This document shows positions 12,618-24,100 of a stretch of DNA of 64,000 nt, piece after piece. Made by a program: the position numbers and the translations under genes. This DNA comes from Azolla caroliniana (Eukaryota > Polypodiophyta). Numbering within the stretch: the first letter of the stretch is position 1; each line of letters begins with the position of its first letter. The notes under the pieces are model-generated. The model saw only the letters and a list, made by a program, of their open reading frames with translations. It had not been told where the DNA came from and did not search any database. The stretch spans positions 2,728,001-2,792,000 of the forward strand of contig JBHGNT010000015.1 of the NCBI GenBank assembly GCA_043228905.1, given 5' to 3'.

Positions 12618-14358
12618 CTATTCAGAGGTTTTAGTATAAAAACGCACTGCAAGTGCCAGTGCCAAGATAGCAATCGGGACAAGGACTTGCAATATTCTGA
12701 TAAAGAATTCCATACTTTTATCATGATGATATGCAGGCTGCTTGGGAGCTACATATGTTGTGTTCTTAGGGATAGTGGAAACATCAATTTCTCCGATGTA
12801 AAAACCTTGCAACATCTCTTTTGCACTCTTGGAATGGCCAACATCATCAAAATCATCAGATGCATCTTTCCCTGTTGAGGAGAAAACAATAAATCACATT
12901 AATATACAATTCTGAAATGAAAATAAATGGGATGTATGAGATATGTTTTGATACCTGTTGCTGACAGAATCACATCATCTCCTCCAGGATGCTCACTCAA
13001 GAATTTAGTAACGTCATACACCTGGGAGAAAAAAATGGACAGATGTCATGAGTTTTAAGGTAACATTACTAAAGGAGCATAAAGACGAATCACAAACTGA
13101 GCCTTTACATGTAGGAAGGAAAAGAAACATAGACGTTCTCGATGAATAAACTGCTTGTGACTAACAAATGGACATTGAATCAGATAATGCATGTATAAAA
13201 GTGAGGATAGGAACATCACAAAATATGCATTCAACGGACAGCCGATGAAGTACAAAGAAGATGCATGCATAGAAGCTTTAATAGCAGATTGAAATTAATA
13301 ACACCATGCTTTGTGGTTTTGAACGCATGGGTAAAAACAAAATGAAAAAACTACAATCCAGCTAAAAAACCAAGTTTTACTGAGTTTATGCTACATCTAA
13401 CAATTAAGGATAACCAGACAAGATTCATGTTCACAGTTTCATGTGGAACCAAAGGTGATACTAAACGATAATGAAAATGCTCGTGAAACATGACTTCACC
13501 GTGTTTTACCATATCTAATCAAAGTTGAACTGAAAAAAACTTCCTCTTTACAGTTTTTTATATAAACACATAGGATCCAATGAAACGACTTTGTACTGTC
13601 TAACCAAATAAAAGATGCTTCAATCAACTTGTTAAAATGCGTTCATTGTACATCCTAATGACTCTGGAAAGGAGTCATTGTCTCAATTTCACATGGAACC
13701 ACTGTTAAAGCATAAGCAGAGCCAAAATCCAACTGAAACCCGGTTATACTGTTTTAAAGCTAAGATTCACTCGTTAAGTAGCTCTCAATGGTAAATCTCA
13801 ACGATAATCACATCATTAACTAGAGAAACTTCCATGTCAGACTCTCATTTGGGGTCTGGATTCCAGAATACCTGTGTTTCAAACCTAGCTACTTTCGGAT
13901 CTCGGAATTTCAGTTAAAGAGCTAACACAAAATCTAATCATTGGTAGCTATAGTATGACAATAATTTAGATGGTGATGAAAACCTCGATCTTAACAATAT
14001 GGTTACCTGGAACAACTTTGTCTTCACAATTCCACATAGATTACAGACTTCCGTGTTTAAAAACAGAAATACTCTCAGATCCGTTAATTTCTTCAGTACA
14101 CATAAAACAGAGAAAGGGAGAGGTACAAAATCTAGATTTTTACGTATATCAGCAGAATAAAAAGACGCACACAGCCAAGCTACTTAATAAAGAGCCGGAA
14201 GGTAGAAGAAATGGAAGTAGATCTATAAAATCTGATGCAATAGAGGTGAGCAAAAAGGAGGGGATCGAAGTGATTTGTACCTTTCCATGGAGAATTATCC
14301 AGCAATCATTAGAATCACTGTGTTCAGAGACATCCTTAAAGTTGAAGACCTTCGACAT
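12618..14358 (-). CDS. Cytochrome b5, tail-anchored, ER type
   Basis: Small haem protein that passes electrons from NADH-cytochrome b5 reductase to ER desaturases, hydroxylases and some P450s. Three coding exons: 14281-14358, 12955-13021 and 12618-12871, giving 132 residues (plant cytochrome b5 is about 134). N-terminus MSKVFNFKDVSEHSDSNDCW; first haem-ligand His in SEHPGGDDVI (exon 2); second in DDVGHSKSAKEM (exon 3); then YIGEID and the typical C-terminal hydrophobic anchor ILQVLVPIAILALALAVRFY with a short basic tail. Exon 1 ends in phase 0 (donor GTACAA) and exon 2 in phase 1 (donor GTATCA); acceptors are CTCCCAG and CAACAG. Intron 1 is about 1.26 kb. Both haem ligands and the anchor are present, so the gene looks functional. 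The 5' flank is packed with CT/CA microsatellites. Confidence 0.96.
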
Positions 14359-14487
14359 GGCGTTTCAAGAGCCGTGCAAAAGCTGGAAATTCTGCAGAAA
14401 CGGAGGGATGGAGGGGATGAAACAACACAAAGGGAGAGAGAGGGGAGGGGGAAGGGACCCTAAGATTGAGCAGATATACGAGCAATC

Positions 14488-14496
14488 AAAACCCTA
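14488..14496 (+). promoter_or_regulatory. Telo-box-like motif upstream of cytochrome b5
   Basis: AAACCCTAA lies 130 bp upstream of the cytochrome b5 ATG. Presence is certain; function is inferred only from position. Confidence 0.35.
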
Positions 14497-14598
14497 AAAC
14501 AAGTAGCGGAGAGAAAGGAAAGCAGGCGGGGAAGAACCTTTTGGGACTGTAATTATAAGTAAGGGGGGTGAGTTGAAGAAAGAGAAGAGAAGACAAGT

Positions 14599-14600
<2 letters not shown>

Positions 14601-14633
<33 letters not shown>

Positions 14634-14785
14634 CAAAAAAACAGGAAAGAGGAGCAGTGGAAGAGTCCACTCACCTCGTCGTCTTCTTCTTCTTCTTCTT
14701 CTTCTTCTTCTTCTTCTGTGTGTTGAAGAAGTAAAGAAGAAGAAAAAAAACAGCAGGAAATAGGAAAGAAATAAAAAACAGTGTG

Positions 14786-14821
<36 letters not shown>

Positions 14822-14897
14822 CTCTCTCTCTCTCTCTATCTCTCCTTTACACACACACACACACTCTCTCTCTCTCTCTCCTTTACACACACACACA

Positions 14898-14976
<79 letters not shown>

Positions 14977-15240
14977 CACACACACACACACTCACTCTTT
15001 GCCACATACTTCATTCACTTTGCTTCATAACACACACACACACACACACACACACTCTCTCTCTCTCTCTACTTCATTCACTTTGCTTCATAACACACAC
15101 ACACACACTCTCTCTCTCTCTCTACTTCATTCACTTTGCTTCATAACACACACACACACACACACACACACTCTCTCTCTCTCTCTCTTTGCCACAGGCT
15201 CCGGGACGGTCTTCCGCGGGGCGGGCACACACACTCTCTC
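14601..15240. repeat. Microsatellite cluster, (AG)n, (CTT)n, (CA)n(CT)n
   Basis: Runs in order: AG (14601-14632), CTT (about 14681-14717), then alternating blocks of CA and CT from 14788 to 15191, with a last ACACACTCTCTC near 15226-15240. It lies 240-880 bp upstream of the cytochrome b5 ATG. Long open frames across it on both strands encode only Ser-Leu, His-Thr or Arg-Glu runs and are not genes. Confidence 0.95.
15008..15191. repeat. Three-copy minisatellite with microsatellite cores
   Basis: Three direct copies of a 23-bp spacer (starting ACTTCATTCACTTTGC) at 15008, 15071 and 15124, each followed by its own CA run and then a CT run. Copy lengths differ because the CA and CT runs differ. 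Confidence 0.9.
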
Positions 15241-18129
15241 AGATGGATTCCCGAGCATGGCCATCTTTTTGCGCGTACCCTACTTAGGCTTGGCTCTCTG
15301 TGTAAAGAAGTCAGCCACTCGGACTGTCTGTCTTCTTCACTATATCCCTTCTGAGGGGTCGTGACGTTTACTCAAGGCCTTAGGGTTTGGGTGGGGGGAA
15401 AGAGAAGCTGAGACAAGTTGTCGGATCGATCTTGATAGTCAAATCCCGAGCTGCCAGCCATTTCCATCTCGTAGATGCTTCTGAATTGACGCATGTAAGA
15501 AAACAAACTGTCATGTGTTTTCGTCTCGAATGGCTATTGTAACACGTGTTCTCCCTAGCGGTTGTGTAGCCTGCTGTTCGGGGTTATTAAAGTCATCTGA
15601 TATGATAAATGTGTTTTCCATGGCACTTTCGGTCTTGCATTTCCGGCACACCAAATCGCAAACAATTAATAATTTAGTCATAGGACTCCTTCCTTCAATG
15701 ATATCCAGTGATTTGAATATTTTGTGAGGTAAGGAATGAAACATGCTAAAGTGTCCCACACCATGGGTTATGAGTTATAATGCAAACTATTATTTAATGT
15801 GCGTGTAGCATGCACGCATTTATGGTTTGCAAAACATTTCCATTGAGTGCGTCACGCGATTTACATCACGATGGACGTAAGAAATAAGTGTGGTTACAAA
15901 TTACAAAGGAGAGCAAGATAGCATTGGTCTTACAAGGGTAGTCTGTCTTTGCAGAAAGAAAGTTTTTTTTTTTAAAACCTCACTTTCTCTTGATATGAGA
16001 ATTCCCGAGCGCAATTCTCAATGAATGTAAATATATGCCAAATTTTTTGTTAGTCTTTGAAAGTGAAAGACACCGTAAAACAACTACAAAACTATGAAAG
16101 ATCTCCCATCACGTTGTTGGTAAAAGAAAAAGTATAAATTGTAATAGAGTTGTGGACAACTGAAAAAGCACTATATTTTCTAGGCTATTCGGTGTAGGTG
16201 ATTGCAAACCTTTCGAATGCGACACAATATACTCCAAACCTACAAATAACCTAAAAAATATTGGTTCTTAAACACGAGGCACATTTAGATTATATACATA
16301 CATACACAAAAGGCTCTATATAGATCTACCATTTTCCTCTTCCATGATCATTAAGATTTTTTAATTCTTTAATGCATAAATGTTTTACGTAATGGATGTC
16401 TATAAATTAAACATATTACATCAATGATCAATTAAGTGAAATACATGTGCAATGCATACATACAAAAGAGTTTTTGAAAACTAACATTAACGTCTATCCT
16501 AGACGTTATGAAGGGCAAGTTGAAAGGTGAACTTTTGTTTCAATGGTTCTTAAAAAAATTGAACTTCACAACGAAGGCTACAACTTCATTTGAAGGGCAT
16601 TGCAATCTTCATAGATTTGAAAGTGAGGTTTTTAAGTGTCCATAATAACATGAACTTTATGTGCAATATGTACTTATAATTGTAATCTCTTAATATTAAA
16701 AGACATATTTCTCATATACTATTGGGTGTATATACGCATTGTTTTGAGCAATCTTCATATGTGCCTTGGTGCTATGGATGCACAAGAGGTAAACTCATTA
16801 AGCCGTTTTGCGAGAGGCTTAAAGATCACATCCCCTCATTTCCGGGAGATTTGGATGTTGATTGTAGGCTTCACCCTTTGGTATGTGTGGAAAGCATGTT
16901 GCCTAAAGGTCTTCCAAGATCTGGTACACCCTCAGAGGAAATGATCATGGATATTTGGTTCACGATTATCAGCTGCCTACAAGGGCAAATGGACGATGTT
17001 TGTGGCCACTCCGACGACGTGGTCACTACTCGCTTACACAAGGAATGTTTCCTAAATGCTTAATTTTCTAAGATCCACACCAACATCAATAAAAATTAGA
17101 TTTGTTTTACAACATACAAACAAGAGCTTACCTTTCAATCTAGCTAATTGCACAACATGTAACACCATCCATTGCTGTCAGCATGTTGTTGTGACAAAAT
17201 GATGTCTTAATAGTGTATTTTGCACCCCTATTTAGGAAAGGTTTCACACTATCACTTCAATATCAATTAACACTATCAAGACCTTGTACATTTCTACTAA
17301 GCTCTTCCCTATCTTACATGCACGTTGTCTCTACACCAAAATCGCTTTAGTAACATTGAATTAAGAAAACATCTACATGCACCTTCGATCACCTTATTAG
17401 GACTAGTAAAACCTTATGTTTAGGAAAGCCTTATGATTTTTTTGTGATCTCAATGAATGTTCATATAGATATGTTTCTTGGATGTTAAGGGGAAAGGGAA
17501 TTAAAGTTTCTCTATACAATGGTTGTGCACTCTTAAGTAATTAGTGTGCATCAAGAGCAACAAATTATTTGTCAATACTTTCAAACCACAAATATTTGTC
17601 TCTTACTCTAAAATTATTTTCCTTGCTCACGAATAATATCCTAAGAGGCATGTGAGGGTTTTGCTAATCACCAGATTTACATAGTAATCCTTCTCCAATT
17701 ATAAAGTGACCTTGAGTAATTTATTTCTGAATTTGAAGCTTAGCTTGCAGTTGCTAATATAGTTCTGATAAAAAATGCACGCATGGCATTATAAGCTGAA
17801 TTTTCTAATACCAATTTAAACCATTATAGATGGTATCAAGTACAAAGGGCTGATTGTATCGAGCACTACATAGTTAAAGGATGCACCAAGGAGGTTTAGA
17901 AAATTTACTGAATATGGCCTCTTATTCACCTTGAATCACATCTTATTCAACAATTACAGCCAGCACATCGAATTGTAGGATGTACATAATTTAAGAATAT
18001 AAAAGACGTTGAGAATTTAGATCTCTGTTCTAATATAATAACCACATCGAAATTGACTTCACTGAACATATTTTGATGATAGAAGGGCACAACAATTAAA
18101 TCTGTACAAAACACCATATTAAGCATTTT
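15241..18129. other. Intergenic region with a LINE relic
   Basis: No gene recognised apart from the LINE relic near 16750-17063. Around 15960-15990 and 16619-16640 there is a short inverted match (about 17 bp, AAAACCTCACTTTC core), too weak to call a MITE. An 82-codon minus-strand frame at 15511-15759 has no recognisable motif. Confidence 0.4.
16750..17063 (+). pseudogene. LINE reverse-transcriptase C-terminal relic
   Basis: The translation contains IWMLIVGFTLWYVWKACC and, after a stop or frame change, DIWFTIISCLQGQMDD-like sequence. This corresponds to the C-terminal part of the LINE at 26702-28530 (TIYHIWKVRC ... NIWLDIVHTLKGQWDG). Frames are broken and no ends were identified. It suggests an older insertion from the same or a related LINE family. 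Confidence 0.5.
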
Positions 18130-21100
18130 TTACCGAAAAAATACAAACTTCAATGTTAATGCTAAACAGCAATGCAATATCAAGCACCCAACAACAACAA
18201 TGAAAGACCATTCATTTGATGCCAGATGACTCCTGATGTTCAGAGTCACAAAAGATGTAGAAACAAATCCAGCCATGGCTATAATAAGCCATCTGAATGT
18301 CTCTGCAGGTATAATAGAAAGAACCTGAAAATATATGTCAAGTAAGTATCATTTTATACTTGTGAACAAGTATGCCTGAAGTATGAGAGCAGAAAAAGCT
18401 CACCGATGCTGGGATAAACACAAAGAGAGAATAGCCATAAAGACACCATAGCCGCACAACTCCCACTGAAGCTCCAATGTAGTTAAAGAAGAAATATAGA
18501 AGCAAGGGTAATATACACGTGTAACCATAAAAGATCCCAGCTGCCCAATTGACCTTACTTATGTTGAACTGCCATGAAGCATTATTGGAAAGATAGTCAG
18601 CATAGTTTCCAAGGGCAGCTGCTACAAAAACCAAGGTAGTACATATCCAGAAAGGCCCATACCTGGAAGGCAAAAGACACAATTAATGGTCAAACAGTTG
18701 CACATTAAAAATTGTTAAGAGTACTCTCATTATGTAAGCATTTTCATCAAACTGTCATGAAGACCTTAGCTAGATGCACTTATCATGTTCAGATACAAAA
18801 CTGTTTTCTCATTTTTCATCATGAACATATTTAGCTCAATATGCCAGTAAATATGCAATTAAGACGGTCACAAAATCAACAAGGTACTAATATTGCAGGA
18901 TGTTTTATCCCACACCGTCTCCTATCCTACATAGAACAGCCTTGGATGAAATAAGGATAATGCATCCAAAGATACCTCCCTGCAAAATTTACCCTGCTAT
19001 TAATTTAAAAATGAGAAACATCAAGGCAAGAATACTGAAGGCACAGACAAAAATTGCAAGGAGATGAACAACTAAGCTCTATCCCTTCGTGATGGAACAT
19101 TACAGTTAAAACCAAAATTTCCAAAATCTAAGCATGGCTATTTGTAATGAAGGCAAACAAACGTATTAGCGATGTTTATAAGCCTTCAAACAGTCTATAT
19201 TTGAATTTATCATATAAGAGATATTGCTGAGACTCTAATGTGGCATGCTTTGCCCAGGTGTGCAGAGGTTGTTAATGCAGGGTGACAAAAACAAAAAGAG
19301 CCAAGATTCATCACCTTAATTAAAGGTGAACGACTCGTGGAAATCGGAAGATATTATGCTAGAACAATGCAGTATTTCAAGGATGAAATTTTTTGCCAGC
19401 ATTTTCACCATGATGCTGGTGTCTGGTCGAGATTAATACATCTCAACCTAGGTCAACTAATTAATGAAAAAATACATATGTGCAGTTACAGAGTCACGAT
19501 TGATATTCAGATAATTGAGTTGGGTCCATCAATGAACCCTAAGTCAAAGAAAGAAAGGCCCCACAAAGTGACAAATAGTTCCGATGAAACACATACAACA
19601 CAAAGAAAGTAAAAAATTTCTTCGAGGTTGATAGGATTTAATGTCCCATGCCCTAAGATGTTAGAAATGCAAGATTGTTGACAACGATACTTACAGATCA
19701 GGGTTGTCACTAGTCAACTGCATGAAATCTCCACGATTTACAAAGAATGACTGCATGATCCTGTCTGACACTTCTCTTGTATCTACATTAAAATAAGGCT
19801 GGTAAGTGCTAATTCGTAGCAGACGAGGAATACTGCTATCGCTGTCTCTGGGTTCTGTTGATTTGCTGTCAGAAGTCTCTGTCAACACCCAAGCAAGAAA
19901 TACATACAGAACATCTTTGTACATAAAAAACATGTTTAGCTGAGTTACATTGGCCTCAGAACTACAGGATATTGACAAAGTTAACAAATCCATCCAATAT
20001 GACACTTTGATTTTATTACATTCATGTGTATCACTCCCATGAGAGTTCTTTCATTATGCAAAAATCCCACTCCCAACTTTGTATAGGCTATAACTCGTCC
20101 TAATACTGTTTAGGGTGGGTCAGTAATAAAAACCCAAATTATGTTGTCTTTTCGGAACTTTTTGCTGGCACGTTTTCTACAGATACATCTGGGGAGTCAA
20201 ATATGTTTCTAAGCATGAGATTCACTCTGTGATGTCTCCTTCATATCAGAGATTGTTGGTCTGTACTGAAACAAAATGATGTGCTTAAAGAGGAGAAAAT
20301 TGGGTAGATAGGTAGAGACAGATTGTGTAGGCAAGCTGAGACAGAGAGGGAGAGAGAGCCATCCTCAAGGATCTCCCTGATGAAATGGTAATGCACATTT
20401 GTTTTGGGCATGCATGAAACATAAAATTCTTGGTTAGACATTGCACTGTCTCACAACCCAAAGATCATGTCCTCTCTGGTAGACCAAGCTCATTGCAGAG
20501 ACATGTCAACCATGTGGCTTCTTTGGAAGCCTCAATTGCTGAAATATGTTCACCCACAGAAATAGATAATGCAACAATCCTCTGCGATCTGGAACACCAT
20601 GAAACCACACTAACAGCAAGTGCAAATACATATTTGCTCGTGGATCTGTGTATCCACATCATCTGTCATATCAGATCCATTCCCTAACAGAGACATTTAC
20701 TTTTTGTCCCCTTCAAGTATTTCATAATTGACTGGATGCTTCCCAATGTGTTGCCAAGATTGCCATGAACCTGCTAGAAACTGCCACAACGTGTGCAATG
20801 TCTGATCTCATAGCAACCTTGGCATACTTCAAAGAACCACAAGCTGACACATATTGAATCAGACCCTGCATCATCTTTTAGACAGTTCTTTTTGCTCAAT
20901 TTGGCACTTAACTATTTTGCATCACTCATGCTGAAACTTTTGAACACTTTTTCAATGTACTTTTCTTGGGATATATAAAGCTACTGCTGCTGCCTGCCCC
21001 TTTTGTCGTCATACTCAAGGTATGACCAACTGGGCCAATAGCTTTCATCGCAAACACTGATTTTAACTGCATTAGCAGTACTTTTTTCTTTACTAGCAAT

Positions 21101-24100
21101 ATAACATCAAAATGATGGGGCTGCCATCTACATCCCTTTTGGTCTAAAGACAATAATTTGCACAGATCCTTTTAAATTCATGTGAAAACATAAAAAACAT
21201 CAAACTTTTTGTACCACTGTTTAGGAGCTTGTTTCAGTCTATATAGAGTTGAGTTTTCACACTAAATGCTCCTTAGCAGGAATTGCAAATCCACCTGATT
21301 GTTACGCATATAGCTCTGCTTTTATGTTACTATGCAAGAAAGCAGCTTTTACATCCATCTGGTAAAGGTCCAAGTCAAGAGCTGCAGTGAAAGAAAGTTC
21401 AAAAGGTGGTGATTTACTACTGGGAAAATACTTCTTGAATGTCAACCCCATTTACTTGTACATAGCCTTCAGCAATAAGCCTTGCTTTGTACTTGAGTTT
21501 TTAATCCACAAACTTGATTTTATACGCCCACCTATTAGGAATGGCAATCTTACCCCAGTGCAATTCAATCAAGTTCCAAGTATCATTTCAATGCAAAGTT
21601 CATGCATTGCAAGCAAGCTCCCAATTTTTTGAAGGTGAGCCTCTTTTAATGTAAGAGGCTCACCATCATTAGCAGTATTACGTACTGCAAGGAGGGTTTA
21701 TATCTCTGCAAAGACCCCTTTAATCTAGTAAACCTTCTTACTCTATGAACTACATTATCAAGCATGAGATCACAAAATAATAAATTTTAGACTGTTCATA
21801 ATTCACAACCCTATTTTCAGCAGTATGCATAGGCTGCTCATGACTTCCAAATGCATGTAATGGCTCTCCATCGTCTAGCAACATTACCGAGGGATACTCA
21901 TGATTTTCAGCCCTATGTGTCTACCTGAGGCACATTATTATCACAAATGACTGGCTAATTAAGTTGAACTTTAGCCTTTTTATTATCTTTTTTAGAGACA
22001 TAACAAGGTCTGAACAGGCTTAGCCTCTCTAAAGACCTTTTTTAACTGAAGTCGCAATATCCTATAGCTCATTTCACCTTCCTCGCCATATCCAAGGAAG
22101 ATGCCTGTCATGGACTTTCCATGAAGTTTATTCCTAAGCTCATGGCTAATGCACATAAATGCATCACGGACAAAGATGCATAGATGGTCATATGAGGCTG
22201 ATTTGCCAGACCAAACCTCATCACAGATGCCATATTTTAGGCAAAGATTTGTAGAAGAGGGTTGTATGGAGTTGTTACATCCTTCTTTATACTTCTAAAT
22301 TCAATACTTGTGAACTCACCCCCATTGTCTGTACAAAAGAATTTTATCTTACCTGGTAGGGTTGTCACAAGTGCATGAAAAAACTAAAACGCAGCAAATG
22401 CTCCATTTTTGCTTTTCACCAAATAAACCAAACCTCTGCTTGAAAAATCCTCAAAAAAAGAAAAGAAAATCCAACCTGATCCCATGCATTTAGTGTGCAT
22501 TCTACAACTTAGAATACACAATCCAAAGATTCTGCTTGTAATAGGACTTTCTCACTTGCTTTACATATCGGCGATCATTACAAAAATAGAGTTTAGTGCC
22601 CCTTAAATTCTTGTAATGAAGAATGGATATCTGATCCTTTTTGCATCATATCGCCCAACAGTTTATGCAAAGGCTCAATATCTGAATCAGTCTCTACAAT
22701 AACAAAAAAATTGCTTACTAAGGCCTTTCCTTGATCACAATACCAAGTGTCCTTCTTTGTAACCTTGACAAAAAGTATTGAACCTTTCATCAATCTCCAT
22801 GATCCACTCTCAAAAGTGATGCTATATTCATGTACAACATTCATCAGTGAACAACAGAAAATCGATTGTTTTAATGCTAGGAACATGTCTGACATCACAT
22901 GATACAAGTTTTTGACTATTATTGAGAGGCAAATGCAGAGTGCCTATACCATCAATTGTGCAAGCTTGATTATTGCCTAAATAGACTTTGCCATAGTTTT
23001 CCACGTGAGAAATGGTAAAAACAATCCCCAACAGGAGTCACATTGAATGAGGCACCTAAATCTACATTCAAATCTGATTCATTGCATCATTAACAATAAG
23101 CAATGTATCAATCATCTCCCATTTAATGATCTGCATACTGTGCACATGGAGTGTGGAAGCATAATCTGAAGACAAGGTAGTACACAGAATTTCCCTTGCA
23201 TCAAATAGGTCTTCAATAACCACATTAGAGACCAAATTGGCCTTTTCTTTGCCCTTAGGGCTATTTGTACCTTGAAGACTTGTCTCTTTTGTGCCCTTCC
23301 CATTGGCATTCTTCCTAAGTTCAAATTCTTTCTTAAGTGCAATCAAGCTCCTTCTGGCCTTTCCTGCCACACTGATAACATGTGACATCAGACTATTTAC
23401 TTCAGCTTTTGCTCCAGTATCTTTGCTGTACGTTACCCTTCCCTGACCCTCTAACAATAAGAGTTGAAGAATTGCCTTCAGCATTTGCTTTCCATCTGAT
23501 TTTTTTTATTTAGGGTCGACCTTGTAAGTCCATTACATGCAAGATTGGGGTTATTCAATTATGAAACCATCAAGGTTCCCCAAGAATTAAGCAATGTCAT
23601 AAGCAATAAAATAGCATTCAATTTGTATTCGAAGGGAGATAGACTTGAACCTTGTAACTTGGATATTGCACTTATAAATACAATAATGTTATTTAATAGG
23701 TATTCCTCAGCTTTCTGCCTGTCCTTTGTTTGCGACGTATAGACTCAGCATTGGGGATCGACCACTTGCCTAAGCCAGGAAACTGAACCTCTCTATCGCA
23801 GAGTTTGGCTTCTGCCTTACGGGTCTTATGATGCAACATATAATGTTAATCAACTTGCCCAACGGTCTCTCCGTTAGGTCTCCCAAACATGTGTAAGACC
23901 CTTGAGATCTATCAAATTTGCATCTGACACATATATTTAAAGTATGTAATTGCTTTCTTGTTAAGGGTGACAACAAGCATTATCTGTCATGCCATTTATT
24001 TTACAGCTACTCCTACACCATCGCAATCTTTCGGAAATAATATTTCTTCCATCCCATTTTTCCAAAGGTCAAAACCTTTGCCATCAAAACTCTTTATCTC

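Noticed and set aside
14486-15364. Long open frames on both strands (up to 193 codons)
   Set aside because: They are translations of AG/CT/CA/CTT microsatellites (Ser-Leu, His-Thr, Arg-Glu runs) with no domain and no homology expected.
15958-16640. MITE bounded by AAAACCTCACTTTC inverted ends
   Set aside because: Only about 17 bp match, with no target-site duplication and no inner pairing.
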